Assembly (NCBI GenBank): GCA_937916135.1
Contig: CALFTQ010000055.1
Coordinates: 1 to 22,722 of the forward strand
Reading direction: 5' to 3'
Origin: an uncultured Verrucomicrobiales bacterium
Lineage (GTDB): Bacteria > Verrucomicrobiota > Verrucomicrobiia > Verrucomicrobiales > Akkermansiaceae
Length of the DNA: 22,722 nt
A model generated the notes under the pieces. That model saw nothing but the letters and a program-made list of their open reading frames with translations, had not been told where the DNA came from and made no database searches. Both the position numbers and the translations under genes were made by a program. Position 1 is the stretch's first letter. Every line of letters begins with the position of its first letter. Below are positions 7,503 to 16,361 of this stretch, in pieces.

Positions 7503-8069
7503 ATGTCTTACGTCAAGATTAAACGACCCAAGTTCAGCCTGCTGGACAAGGTGTATGTGGTCGAGCTCGTCAAGGGGCTTGCCATCACCATGCGCCACCT
7601 GGTGCTCTCCCTGCTCGGCAAGAGCCGCGGCAAGGAGGATTTCAGCACCAAGGGTGTAGGTGTCTGTATGCAGTTCCCGGATGAACGCTGGGATTCCCGC
7701 CTGCCTGAATACTACCGCGGCGCTCCCACCCTGGTGCGCGGCGAGGACGGCCGCGAGCGCTGCGTCTCCTGCCAGCTCTGCGAATTCATCTGCCCGGCAC
7801 GCGCCATCACCATCACCCCCGGTGAGGTGGATGCGACCAGCAACTGCCAGAAGCAGGAAAAGGCCCCTGCCAAGTTCGAAATCGACATGCTCCGCTGCAT
7901 CTACTGCGGTATGTGCCAGGAAGCATGCCCGGAGCAGGCCATCTTCCTCTCCAAGGAATACCTCATCACCCTCACCGACCGCAAGCAGGCCATCCGCGAC
8001 AAGGAAACCCTGTACCGCCTGGGCGGCACGCGCAAGGGTCTCGTCAACAAGTGGAACCAGTACAAGTAA
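7503..8069 (+). CDS. nuoI: NADH-quinone oxidoreductase subunit I (two 4Fe-4S clusters)
   Basis: This ferredoxin-like subunit carries clusters N6a and N6b and links NuoG to NuoB. Its 188 residues contain both eight-cysteine ferredoxin motifs: C87, C90, C93 and C97 (CVSCQLCEFICP) and C132, C135, C138 and C142 (CIYCGMCQEACP). The N-terminal helix KGLAITMRHLVLSLLG is the expected membrane-surface amphipathic segment. It precedes nuoJ by 9 bp, and the two are likely translationally coupled. Confidence 0.97.
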   Translation: MSYVKIKRPKFSLLDKVYVVELVKGLAITMRHLVLSLLGKSRGKEDFSTKGVGVCMQFPDERWDSRLPEYYRGAPTLVRGEDGRERCVSCQLCEFICPARAITITPGEVDATSNCQKQEKAPAKFEIDMLRCIYCGMCQEACPEQAIFLSKEYLITLTDRKQAIRDKETLYRLGGTRKGLVNKWNQYK

Positions 8070-8078
8070 AATACCGTT

Positions 8079-8762
8079 ATGTTTGAAACATCCCTTTGTC
8101 AGATTCTGTTCTACGTGCTGGCTGCTCTGGCCGTGCTCTGCGCCGCCGGCGTGGTGGGCTACCGCAACCCGGTGAACTCCGCCATGTGCATGGCCGTGTG
8201 CTTCGCCATGGTGGCCGCCATCTTCTTCGGCATGGGCGCCCAGTTCCTGGGCATAGTGCAGCTCATCGTGTATGCTGGAGCCATTCTGGTGCTTTTCCTC
8301 TTCGTGGTGATGATGCTCGACATCCACAACGAAAGCAAGAGCCGCGGCAGCCTGGCGCACGCCGCCATCTGCGTGCTGATTGCCGGCTTCTTCTCCGGTA
8401 TTATCTCCTGGGTGGCTATCAGCCTCCCCGGCGCGAAGGACAACACCTGCCCGGCCATCACCCTGTGTGAGAGTGCCGGCGAGCTCCTCATCGGCGAGGC
8501 CCGCCAGGTGAAGGAAGCCCCCGCTGCAGCCCCGCAGTACGGCGGCTGCCTGCCTGAGCTGAACGCCGCTGCCGCAGCCCGCATGGAGAACCCGTCCATT
8601 TCTGATGCAGATGCCGCCAAGGCCACCTCCATTCCGGATGTGAAGCTGCTTGGCAAGTGCCTGTACACCCATTACAACATTCCGTTCGTCATCCTCGGCT
8701 TCGCCCTGCTTTCCGGCACGGTAGGCGCGGTGGCACTCGCCCGCAAAATCCGTAAAGACTAA
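8079..8762 (+). CDS. nuoJ: NADH-quinone oxidoreductase subunit J with a hydrophilic insertion
   Basis: This small membrane subunit belongs to the proton-translocating arm. The conserved third helix is present as IVYAGAILVLFLFVVMML (63-80), and the last helix follows YTHYNIPFVILGFALLSG. Between helices 4 and 5, residues about 117-188 form an Ala-rich soluble segment with C124, C130 and C147, longer than is usual there. It should face the periplasmic side if the topology is standard. Total length is 227 residues. The start ATG at 8079 has no Shine-Dalgarno site. The stop is followed by CCCCCTTT before nuoK. Confidence 0.94.
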   Translation: MFETSLCQILFYVLAALAVLCAAGVVGYRNPVNSAMCMAVCFAMVAAIFFGMGAQFLGIVQLIVYAGAILVLFLFVVMMLDIHNESKSRGSLAHAAICVLIAGFFSGIISWVAISLPGAKDNTCPAITLCESAGELLIGEARQVKEAPAAAPQYGGCLPELNAAAAARMENPSISDADAAKATSIPDVKLLGKCLYTHYNIPFVILGFALLSGTVGAVALARKIRKD

Positions 8763-8778
8763 CCCCCTTTCCTGACTC

Positions 8779-9096
8779 ATGATTCCGTTAGCACATTACC
8801 TGATTCTGTCAGGCATCCTGTTCTCCATCGGTCTGGCCGGTGTGCTCATCCGCAAGAACATCATCGTGGTGTTCATGTGCCTGGAGATGATGCTCACCGC
8901 GTCCATTGTAGCCCTGGTGGCATTCTCCCGTGCGCAGGGCACCGCCGGTGTCCCGGTGTACGATGCCCAGGTGCTCTCCCTGTTCATCACCGGCATTGCC
9001 GCGGCAGAAGTTGCCATCGGCCTTGCTCTCATCGTTGCCATGTTCCGTGCGCGTCGCACGGTGGAAAGCTCGGCTCTCAACGCACTCAAAGACTAA
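8779..9096 (+). CDS. nuoK: NADH-quinone oxidoreductase subunit K
   Basis: This three-helix membrane subunit resembles MrpC-type antiporter subunits. It has 105 residues. The buried helix-2 glutamate is E36 (VFMCLEMMLTA), and the helix-3 glutamate is E77 (TGIAAAEVAIG). Both are expected to take part in proton translocation. The order J-K-L-M-N is the standard one. The gene begins 16 bp after nuoJ and ends 9 bp before nuoL. Confidence 0.96.
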   Translation: MIPLAHYLILSGILFSIGLAGVLIRKNIIVVFMCLEMMLTASIVALVAFSRAQGTAGVPVYDAQVLSLFITGIAAAEVAIGLALIVAMFRARRTVESSALNALKD

Positions 9097-9105
9097 ATCA
9101 CCAGC

Positions 9106-10953
9106 ATGAATATGATCCATAATCTCCCCTGGTTGTTCCTGCTGCTGCCCCTGGTGGTTGCCGCCATCGACTGGGTATGCTTCAACAAGCACCCGCGCAT
9201 GGCTGCTACGCTGTCGCTGCTTTCCGCAGCCGGCACCTTCGGGCTCTGCATCGCCTACCTCACCGGTCTGCAGACCGGCACCCCGGGTATCTACACCTGG
9301 ATGCCCTGCTCCATGGAGCAGCTCTGCCTGCACCTCGGCCTGGTGATGGACCCGCTCGCCATGCGCATGATGCTGGTGGTCACGGGCATCGGTCTTCTGG
9401 TGCATTTCTTCTCCATCGGCTACATGAAGGGGGACTCCTCCAACCTCAGCCGCTACTACGCAGGCCTGAGCATCTTCATGTTCAGCATGAGCACCATCGT
9501 TCTGGCAGATAACCTGGCCATGACCTTCATCGGCTGGGAAATGGTAGGCTTCTCCTCCTACCTGCTCATCGGCCACTGGTTCGACAAGGCCAGCGCCGCC
9601 GATGCCGCCAAGAAAGCCTTTATCACCAACCGCGTGGGTGACTTCGGTTTCCTGCTGGGCATTCTGCTCACCCTGGGGCTCTTCGGCACCATGAACTTTG
9701 CAGACATGGCCGGCAAGGCCGCCGGCATTCCCACCGCCGTGCTGACCGTCACTATCGTGTGCCTCTTCTGCGGTGCGGTGGGCAAATCCGCCCAGTTCCC
9801 GCTGCATGTGTGGCTGCCGGACGCCATGGAAGGCCCCACGCCGGTTTCTGCCCTCATCCACGCCGCCACCATGGTGGCCGCCGGTGTGTACATGCTGGTG
9901 CGCCTGCAGGTGAGCATGGGTGCCGAGGCTTTCACGGAGACCGCCTGCTGCATCATCGCCTGGGTGGGTGCCATCACCGCCATCATCGCCGCCATCATGG
10001 CCGTGCAGCAGGACGACATCAAGCGCATCCTGGCCTACTCCACCCTTTCCCAGCTGGGCTACATGGTCATGGCCGTGGGTCTGCTGGCCGGTGAAGCCGC
10101 CATGTTCCACCTTTACACGCACGCCTGGTTCAAGGCTCTGCTCTTCCTCGGTGCCGGCGCCATCATCGTGTGCTGCCACCACGAGCAGGACATCTGGAAG
10201 ATGGGTGGCCTGCGCAAGCGCATGCCCCTCACCGTGCTCTGCTTCATGATGGGCACCTGCGCCCTCATCGCCATCCCCGGCTTCTCCGGCTTCTTCTCCA
10301 AGGAAGCTATCCTGGAGGCCGCCCTGGCCAAGAACCCCACCTTCTTCTGGATTGGAGCCGGTGTGGCCGCCCTCACCACGTTCTACATGCTGCGCCTCTG
10401 CATCGTCGCCTTCATGGGGCCGGCCCGCGACCACGGTGCTGAGCACGCCAAGGAAGCCGGTTTCACCATGGCACTGCCGCTGCTGGTGCTGGCTGTCATG
10501 GCCGTCATCTCCGGCTATGGCTTCATCGCGAATGATCTGGTTCCCTTCAACGGATTCCACGCTCACGGCTTTGAGCTGGGCCTGCCCTTCTACGTGAGCA
10601 TGGGCTCCCTGGCAGTGGGCATTCTGCTGGCCCTGGCCATCTATGGGCTGGGCAGCCGCACCAAGGACCCGCTGGCCGGCAACTTCATCTCCAAGGCCCT
10701 CCGCAACCGTCTCTACATCGACGCCCTGTACGACAAGGTGCTCATCGGCGGGCTGCAGCAGGCATTCGCCCATGTCATTGAGTTCCTGGACATCTACATC
10801 ATCCGCGGCATCATCTGCCAGCTCCTCGTGTGGTTCACCGTACGCATCGGTTACCTGATGAGCTGGATTCAGTGCGGTTCCCTGCGGGCGTACACCCTGG
10901 TTTCCGGCATCGGCCTGATCATCCTCATTCTTCTCCTTGCAAACCAATTCTAA
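9106..10953 (+). CDS. nuoL: NADH-quinone oxidoreductase subunit L (antiporter-like)
   Basis: This distal antiporter-like proton channel is 615 residues and runs over more than a dozen hydrophobic helices. Key residues are E145 in GWEMVGFSSYLLIG and K227 in GKSAQFPLHVWLPDAMEGPTP, the Glu/Lys pair typical of NuoL. The C-terminal part, with RLYIDALYDKVLIGGLQ and a following long hydrophobic helix, matches the region that forms the lateral arm in NuoL proteins. The ATG at 9106 lies 9 bp after nuoK and lacks a Shine-Dalgarno site. Confidence 0.97.
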   Translation: MNMIHNLPWLFLLLPLVVAAIDWVCFNKHPRMAATLSLLSAAGTFGLCIAYLTGLQTGTPGIYTWMPCSMEQLCLHLGLVMDPLAMRMMLVVTGIGLLVHFFSIGYMKGDSSNLSRYYAGLSIFMFSMSTIVLADNLAMTFIGWEMVGFSSYLLIGHWFDKASAADAAKKAFITNRVGDFGFLLGILLTLGLFGTMNFADMAGKAAGIPTAVLTVTIVCLFCGAVGKSAQFPLHVWLPDAMEGPTPVSALIHAATMVAAGVYMLVRLQVSMGAEAFTETACCIIAWVGAITAIIAAIMAVQQDDIKRILAYSTLSQLGYMVMAVGLLAGEAAMFHLYTHAWFKALLFLGAGAIIVCCHHEQDIWKMGGLRKRMPLTVLCFMMGTCALIAIPGFSGFFSKEAILEAALAKNPTFFWIGAGVAALTTFYMLRLCIVAFMGPARDHGAEHAKEAGFTMALPLLVLAVMAVISGYGFIANDLVPFNGFHAHGFELGLPFYVSMGSLAVGILLALAIYGLGSRTKDPLAGNFISKALRNRLYIDALYDKVLIGGLQQAFAHVIEFLDIYIIRGIICQLLVWFTVRIGYLMSWIQCGSLRAYTLVSGIGLIILILLLANQF

Positions 10954-10968
10954 CCGCCTTTCCCAATC

Positions 10969-12444
10969 ATGCTTATCTGGCTTATCCTTGTACCTGTGAT
11001 TGCAGCAGCCTGCATTGGTCTGCTCAAGACACCGGGCCGTCTTACAGCCCTCATCAGCGCGGCGATTTCGCTTATTCTGGGCACATACGCCGTGCTGGCA
11101 CCTGAGTGCTGCAGCGAGTGTCTGTCCACCTTCTGTGGCACACCGCTTCAGCTTACCCTGGGGCTGCCGCTCAGCCGCATCATGGTGCTGCTGTCGATTC
11201 TGGTCACCTTTGCTGCGGTGGTGGGCATGAAAGCCCCCCATGCGGATGCCGAGCGCAGCTGGGCCATTTCCGCCCTGCTCATCAGCACCGGTGCCATCGG
11301 CGCCTTCATGTCGGACAACATCATCGCCTTCTACGGTTTCCACGAGCTGGCCCTCATCCCGACCTTCATCATGATCGGTTGCTATGGCCGTGGTGACCGC
11401 CGCCACATTGCCTGGACCGCCACCATCTACCTGGGTATTGCCTCCATGGTGCTGCTGGCCGGGCTGCTCATTCTCTGCGCTGAGATGCACGCCTGGAGCT
11501 TCAGCGGGCTTGCCGCCTCAATGCAGGCCGGTATCATGCCCACCAGCACCTGCCTTATCGGCGCGATGCTGCTGGTAGGTTTCGGCACGCTGGTATCCCT
11601 GTTCCCGTTCCACACCTGGGCAGCTCCGGCGTATGCCAGCGCCCCCACCCCCGTTGCCATGCTGCATGCGGGTGTGCTCAAGAAGTTTGGTCTGTATGGT
11701 CTGTTCACGCTGGCCTGGGTGTTCGGGCCGAAGTGCCAGGAGCTCTTCGGCTGCTGGAACAACTGGCTGCTGGTGCTCCTGCTCGGCAACGTGCTCTGGG
11801 TGGGTTATGTGACCATCTCCCAGACCCGTCTGGACGACATGCTCGGTAACTCCTCCGTGATGCACATGGGCTACATCTTCCTGGCCTTTGCCGCCTACAT
11901 TGCCTGCAATGGCAACAACGAGCTGGCATTCCAGGGTGCGGCCCTGCTCATGCTGGCCCACGGCCTGACCATCGCCCTGCTCTTCCTGCTCACCGGGCAG
12001 ATTGAATCCCAGACCCGCACCCTGGAGCTCGACTGCATGGGGGGGCTGGGCAGCAAGCTGCCGGCACTCGGCTTCCTTTTCGGTCTGGCCGGCATGGCCT
12101 CCGTGGGTCTGCCGCTGCTGGCCAATTTTGCCGGTGAGTTCAGCATCTTCGTATCCTGCTTTGCCGGCTGGGCTCCCGCCCCTGCCTGCAGCGAATGCTG
12201 GCTGGGCACCGTGGCCAATTTCTTCGGTGGTCTGGGGCCGGTGCAGCTCACCCTCATCGGGGCGCTGTGGGGGCTGGTCATCAGCGCCATCTACATGCTG
12301 CGCGCCTTCCGCAACATCTTCGAGGGCCCGGTGGGTGCTGCGTCCGAGCGCGCCACCAGGCTCACGGTGCTGGATATCACGGCGGCCTGCTTCCTGGCAG
12401 TCTTCATCGTCCTCTTCGGCATTCTGCCTCCCACTTGCCTGTAA
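10969..12444 (+). CDS. nuoM: NADH-quinone oxidoreductase subunit M (antiporter-like)
   Basis: This middle antiporter-like subunit is 491 residues with about 14 hydrophobic helices. The essential glutamate is E126 in FHELALIPTFIMIG, and the lysines are K238 and K239 in AGVLKKFGLYG following SAPTPVAMLHA. The C-terminus keeps the RAFRNIFEG motif expected near the last helices. Codon use is slightly less biased in the first 200 bases than in the rest. The gene follows nuoL after a CCGCCTTT gap and is separated from nuoN by 29 bp. Confidence 0.96.
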   Translation: MLIWLILVPVIAAACIGLLKTPGRLTALISAAISLILGTYAVLAPECCSECLSTFCGTPLQLTLGLPLSRIMVLLSILVTFAAVVGMKAPHADAERSWAISALLISTGAIGAFMSDNIIAFYGFHELALIPTFIMIGCYGRGDRRHIAWTATIYLGIASMVLLAGLLILCAEMHAWSFSGLAASMQAGIMPTSTCLIGAMLLVGFGTLVSLFPFHTWAAPAYASAPTPVAMLHAGVLKKFGLYGLFTLAWVFGPKCQELFGCWNNWLLVLLLGNVLWVGYVTISQTRLDDMLGNSSVMHMGYIFLAFAAYIACNGNNELAFQGAALLMLAHGLTIALLFLLTGQIESQTRTLELDCMGGLGSKLPALGFLFGLAGMASVGLPLLANFAGEFSIFVSCFAGWAPAPACSECWLGTVANFFGGLGPVQLTLIGALWGLVISAIYMLRAFRNIFEGPVGAASERATRLTVLDITAACFLAVFIVLFGILPPTCL

Positions 12445-12473
12445 TTAACTGACCACCCAAATTCGAGCAACAT

Positions 12474-13922
12474 ATGAACATCGTATCAACCTATACCTGG
12501 AGTCAGTTCGCACCGGCCTTTGCCCTGGTGGGGCTGGCGGCCCTGCTCATTCTGGCAGATTCCCTGCTGCCCAGGCTTCCGAAGCGCATCTACGCCGTCA
12601 CCGGAGCCATCGGCACTTTCGTGGCCGCCTACTTCCTGGCCACCGGCGAACAGACCGATATCTTCGGTTTCATCGCTGCCATTGCCACTGGGCTTTCCAT
12701 CCTGCTGGCATTCGACTACACCAAGATCAGCTGCGAATCCATTGCCGGCGCCGGCAATGAGGAAGGCACGGGCGAGTTTTACGCACTGCCGCTGGTAGCC
12801 TGCGCGGGCATCCTGTGTCTCACCCAGGCACGCGACCTCGTCATGCTCTTCGTGAGCCTGGAAGTCATCACCCTCACTTCCTATGTGCTGGCCGGTTATT
12901 TCCGCCGCAATCAGGGTTCCATCGAAGCGGGCATCAAGTACCTGGTGCTGGGTGCCATGAGCACCGGCGTGCTGGTCTATGGCACCGCCTGGTACTTCGG
13001 CATGGCCGGCACCTTCAACCTGGGGTCGGATGTCGTTCTCGCAGCCGTGCGGGGAGGTGTGGCCGGCAGTCCGATTATGGCCACAGGCTTCATGCTGGCT
13101 ACGGCGCTGCTCTTTGCCGGAGCCTTCTTCAAGGTGGGCGCCGCTCCCATGCACGTGTGGATTCCTGATGTCTACCAGGGAGCCCCCACACCCACCACTT
13201 CATTCCTGGCCGTAGCCTCCAAGACCGCCGGTTTCGTGGTGCTCTGCAGTCTGGCTCTGCCCTTCGCACCGTTCATGGTGCCCGGCAGCAAGCTTGGCAT
13301 GATGCTGGTGTGGTGCTTCACGCTGGTGGCCGCAGCCACACTGCTCATCGGTAACCTGGGGGCCATGCGCCAGACCAACATCAAGCGTCTGCTGGGCTAC
13401 TCCTCCATCGGCCAGGCTGGTTTCATCCTCGTCTTCTTCCTGGATCTCAACGGCCCGGTAGTCTTCATGGTAAGCTCCTACCTCCTGGCCTACGCTCTGT
13501 CCACCATTGCAGCATTCTTTGCGGTGGCCATGGTGCGCACCCAGCGCGGCAGCGAGGAAATAGCGGCCTTCCGTGGTCTGGGCACCAGCAACCCCCGCAC
13601 GGCATTCCTCATCACGGTATGCTTTGCCTCGCTGGCTGGTGTACCCCTCACCTTCGGCTTCCTGGTCAAGATGTACTCCTTCATGACCGCCATCGCCGCC
13701 TTTGATGTCTGGAGCGGAATCTGCTGGCTGCTGCCCATCATGATTGTGACCGCAGCCACCGGCTTCTACTACTACTTCAAGGTCATCCGCGCCATGTACT
13801 GGGAGAAGCCGCAGAACGGCGACAAGCCCCTCAGCGTGCCGGTTTGCACCGGTATCGTGATGACCCTCTGCGTGATTGCCCTCATATACCTGGGCACCAT
13901 GCCCCTCATCACCATCGGCTGA
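12474..13922 (+). CDS. nuoN: NADH-quinone oxidoreductase subunit N (antiporter-like)
   Basis: This proximal antiporter-like subunit is 482 residues. It contains E130 in SLEVITLTSYVLAGYF, K220 in FFKVGAAPMHVWIPDVYQGAPTP and the following SKTAGF segment, all diagnostic of NuoN. It is the last gene of the cluster: a 16-bp hairpin follows 22 bp after the stop, and the next gene has its own promoter. The start ATG at 12474 is preceded by GAGCAACAT, not a convincing Shine-Dalgarno site. Confidence 0.97.
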   Translation: MNIVSTYTWSQFAPAFALVGLAALLILADSLLPRLPKRIYAVTGAIGTFVAAYFLATGEQTDIFGFIAAIATGLSILLAFDYTKISCESIAGAGNEEGTGEFYALPLVACAGILCLTQARDLVMLFVSLEVITLTSYVLAGYFRRNQGSIEAGIKYLVLGAMSTGVLVYGTAWYFGMAGTFNLGSDVVLAAVRGGVAGSPIMATGFMLATALLFAGAFFKVGAAPMHVWIPDVYQGAPTPTTSFLAVASKTAGFVVLCSLALPFAPFMVPGSKLGMMLVWCFTLVAAATLLIGNLGAMRQTNIKRLLGYSSIGQAGFILVFFLDLNGPVVFMVSSYLLAYALSTIAAFFAVAMVRTQRGSEEIAAFRGLGTSNPRTAFLITVCFASLAGVPLTFGFLVKMYSFMTAIAAFDVWSGICWLLPIMIVTAATGFYYYFKVIRAMYWEKPQNGDKPLSVPVCTGIVMTLCVIALIYLGTMPLITIG

Positions 13923-13944
13923 TAGGACAAAACATCAACAACTC

Positions 13945-13980
13945 AGAACACCCCGCAAGCACCGGCTTGCGGGGTGTTCT
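13945..13980 (+). terminator. nuo operon terminator hairpin
   Basis: The perfect 16-bp stem is AGAACACCCCGCAAGC (13945-13960) with its complement at 13965-13980, and the loop is ACCG. The downstream T-run is weak (GTTCCTC). The hairpin itself ends in TGTTCT, so it may need help from Rho or act mainly as an RNA end protector. Confidence 0.75.
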
Positions 13981-14044
13981 GTTCCTCGTCCCCCTTGGTT
14001 GCCTGCACATGTAATTCTGAAGTGATACGTGACGCGGTATCTCC

Positions 14045-14072
14045 TTGCTTCCGGGCGATAGCACGCTATAAT
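14045..14072 (+). promoter_or_regulatory. aroB promoter with consensus -10 adjacent to the start codon
   Basis: TTGCTT (14045-14050) and a perfect TATAAT (14067-14072) are 16 bp apart. The usual start, about 7 bases past the -10, falls on the ATG at 14079, so the mRNA would be leaderless. Confidence 0.7.
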
Positions 14073-14078
14073 GAAGGC

Positions 14079-15182
14079 ATGCCGAATGTCTCACTGGCCC
14101 TGGGGCCCAAATCATACAATGTGCATGTTGAAAACGGAGCACTGGAATCCATCGGTTACCTTTGCAGCCGCGCGCGGCTGGAAGGCAAGGCTGCCATCAT
14201 CACCGATTCCAACGTAGAACCGCTCTATGCCAGGCGGGTGCGCACCAGTCTGGAAGAAAGTGGCTACCCCACCAGCCTGCATTCCTTCCCCGCCGGAGAA
14301 GCCAGCAAGAAGCTGAGCACCATAGAAACCCTGGCCAATGAGCTGGTGCAGGCCGGGCACGACCGCACCAGCTTTGTGGTAGCCCTGGGGGGAGGCGTGG
14401 TGGGCGACATGGCCGGCTTCCTCGCCAGCATCTACTACCGCGGTATCCCCTTTGTGCAGATTCCTACCAGTGTCATGGCCCAGGTGGATAGTTCCGTGGG
14501 CGGCAAGACCGCCGTGGATACAGTCTCCGGGAAGAACCTCATCGGCGCCTTTCACCAGCCCCGGCTGGTGCTCATCGATCCCACCACCCTCACCACCCTC
14601 TCCCCGCGTCTCATCCGCGAAGGCATGGCCGAAATGGTGAAACACGCAGCCATCCGCAAACCCGGCATGCTCCACATACTGCGCGAACTGGCAGACGAAA
14701 TAGACCTGGGCTTTACCCTGTCCACCATCGAGCAACTGCCGGACATCATCGCCGCCAATATCGCCATCAAAGCCCGCATCGTGGAGGAGGATGAGAAGGA
14801 AACCCTCGGCATCCGCGCCTTCCTGAACCTGGGCCACACCATCGGCCACGGCATCGAGGCTGCCCTGCCCTACGGCGAAATGCTGCATGGCGAAGCCGTG
14901 AGCCTGGGGCTGCGCGCGGCGCTCTTCCTCTCCCGGCGCTATGCCGGGCTCAGTTCCACCGAGGAGCGCGACCTGCTGGAAACGCTCCGCGCGCTGGAGC
15001 TGCCTGTCACCCTGCCCGATGGGGTGGATATCGACCGCGCGCTGGCCCTCACCGCCAGCGACAAGAAATTCCGGAATGGAGCCATCCGCTTCGTGCTCCT
15101 CCAGCGCCTGGGCTCCCCCATCCTCAGCAAAACCATCACCCGGGCAGACCTCCGCGACGCCCTGCTGGAACTCCAGCACTAA
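14079..15182 (+). CDS. aroB: 3-dehydroquinate synthase
   Basis: This enzyme converts DAHP to 3-dehydroquinate, the second step of the shikimate pathway, in the cytoplasm using NAD and a divalent metal. It is 367 residues, normal for the family. The NAD-binding segment is GGGVVGDMAGF (104-114), followed by IPTSVMAQVDSSVGGKTAVD. E185 and the histidines in NLGHTIGHGIEA (250-261) plus H270 correspond to the metal site. A frame continues upstream to 13974, but that stretch reads through the nuo terminator and the promoter, so the ATG at 14079 is chosen. No shikimate neighbours are nearby, so it appears to be a single-gene transcription unit. Confidence 0.95.
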   Translation: MPNVSLALGPKSYNVHVENGALESIGYLCSRARLEGKAAIITDSNVEPLYARRVRTSLEESGYPTSLHSFPAGEASKKLSTIETLANELVQAGHDRTSFVVALGGGVVGDMAGFLASIYYRGIPFVQIPTSVMAQVDSSVGGKTAVDTVSGKNLIGAFHQPRLVLIDPTTLTTLSPRLIREGMAEMVKHAAIRKPGMLHILRELADEIDLGFTLSTIEQLPDIIAANIAIKARIVEEDEKETLGIRAFLNLGHTIGHGIEAALPYGEMLHGEAVSLGLRAALFLSRRYAGLSSTEERDLLETLRALELPVTLPDGVDIDRALALTASDKKFRNGAIRFVLLQRLGSPILSKTITRADLRDALLELQH

Positions 15183-15194
15183 CGCTCACTCCTT

Positions 15195-15229
15195 CATTAT
15201 TCATTATTCACTTTTCATTATTCACTCCC
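15195..15229 (+). repeat. Heptamer array A (five 7-bp units)
   Basis: Units begin at 15195, 15202, 15209, 15216 and 15223. Three are CATTATT, one is CACTTTT and the last is CACTCCC. The array ends exactly at the ATG of the following peptidase, so it occupies the place where a ribosome-binding site would be. Confidence 0.8.
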
Positions 15230-16339
15230 ATGACCGATCCCCGCACCACTCAGCTTGCTCAGAACCTCATCCGCCACTCCTGCCGCGTTCAGCCGGGAGA
15301 ACACGTCCTGCTCGAAATCATCGACGCCCCGGATGAAATCGCCATCGAACTCATCCGCGCCGTGCGCGCTGCCGGCGCCCACCCGCACATCAACCTGCGC
15401 CACTCCCGCGTGACCCGCGAAATGTTCGCCGGCGCCACCGATGAGCAGTACGCCGCCATCGCCGGCTTCGAGCTGGCCGAAATGCAGGGCATGGATGCCT
15501 ACATTGCCATCCGCGGCGGCAACAACAGCTTCGAAAACTCCTCCGTACCTGCCGAAAAAATGGCCCTGGCCCAGAAACACATGCGCCCGGTGCACAACCA
15601 CCGCGTGTGCAAGACCAAGTGGTGCGTGCTGCGCTGGCCCACGCCCAGCATGGCCCAGGGGGCCGGCATGAGCACCGAGGCCTTCGAGGACTTCTACTTC
15701 CGCTGCTGCCTGGCAGACTACGAGCAGCTCCGCATCGCCATGGACAAGCTCGCCGAGCGCATGATGCGCACCGACCGTGTCCGCATCACCGGCCCCGGCA
15801 CCGACCTCACTTTCTCCATCAAGGGCATGCCCGCCATCCCCTGCGCAGGTGAAATGAACATCCCGGATGGCGAGGTCTTCACCGCCCCCATCAAGGACAG
15901 CGTGAACGGCACCATCCACTACACCGCCCCCACCCTCTTCCAGGGCATTCCCTTCGATGGCATCCGCCTCACCTTCAAGGACGGCAAAATCGTGGAAGCC
16001 CACTGCAACGGCAACGAGGAGGCCCTCAACAAGATTCTGGACACGGACGAAGGCTCCCGCTACATCGGCGAATTCGCCCTTGGGGTGAACCCCTTCATCC
16101 TCCAGCCCATGCGCGATATCCTCTTCGATGAGAAGATTGGCGGTTCCTTCCACTTCACCCCCGGCCAGGCCTACGAAAACTGCGACAACGGCAACCGCTC
16201 CCAGGTGCACTGGGATATGGTCTGCATCCAGCGCGCTGACTACGGCGGCGGCGAAATCTGGTTCGATGACGAGCTCATCCGCAAGGACGGAATCTTCACC
16301 GACCCTGAGCTGGCGATTCTGAACCCGAAGAATGATTAA
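15230..16339 (+). CDS. M29-family metallo-aminopeptidase, first of a tandem pair
   Basis: This is a cytoplasmic exopeptidase of the AmpS/AmpT (thermophilic aminopeptidase) type that removes N-terminal residues using two metal ions. The protein is 369 residues, shorter than the roughly 410 of the Thermus enzyme. By spacing to that family the metal ligands are E215 (PDGEVFTAP), E281 (GEFALGVNP), H308 (GSFHFTPGQAY), Y315, H327 and D329 (VHWDMV). The gaps of 66, 7 and 2 residues match the known enzymes. The start is the ATG at 15230, directly after heptamer array A and with no Shine-Dalgarno site. A paralogue lies 446 bp downstream, beyond a small four-helix-bundle gene. Its last codons overlap array B. 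Confidence 0.88.
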   Translation: MTDPRTTQLAQNLIRHSCRVQPGEHVLLEIIDAPDEIAIELIRAVRAAGAHPHINLRHSRVTREMFAGATDEQYAAIAGFELAEMQGMDAYIAIRGGNNSFENSSVPAEKMALAQKHMRPVHNHRVCKTKWCVLRWPTPSMAQGAGMSTEAFEDFYFRCCLADYEQLRIAMDKLAERMMRTDRVRITGPGTDLTFSIKGMPAIPCAGEMNIPDGEVFTAPIKDSVNGTIHYTAPTLFQGIPFDGIRLTFKDGKIVEAHCNGNEEALNKILDTDEGSRYIGEFALGVNPFILQPMRDILFDEKIGGSFHFTPGQAYENCDNGNRSQVHWDMVCIQRADYGGGEIWFDDELIRKDGIFTDPELAILNPKND

Positions 16340-16359
16340 TTACTAATGATTAGTGATTA
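16332..16359 (+). repeat. Heptamer array B (four 7-bp units)
   Basis: Units are ATGATTA (16332), ATTACTA (16339), ATGATTA (16346) and GTGATTA (16353). In reverse complement the units read TAATCAC and TAATCAT, the same as array C at 16752-16779, so the two arrays form an inverted pair around the four-helix-bundle gene. The array includes the last codons and the stop of the upstream peptidase. Confidence 0.8.
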
Positions 16360-16361
16360 AT

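Noticed and set aside
13974..14078. N-terminal extension of aroB
   Set aside because: It begins inside the nuo terminator and includes the aroB promoter; homology to AroB starts at the ATG at 14079.
15195..15229. Heptamer arrays as CRISPR
   Set aside because: The units are 7 bp in direct tandem without spacers, and no cas gene is present.
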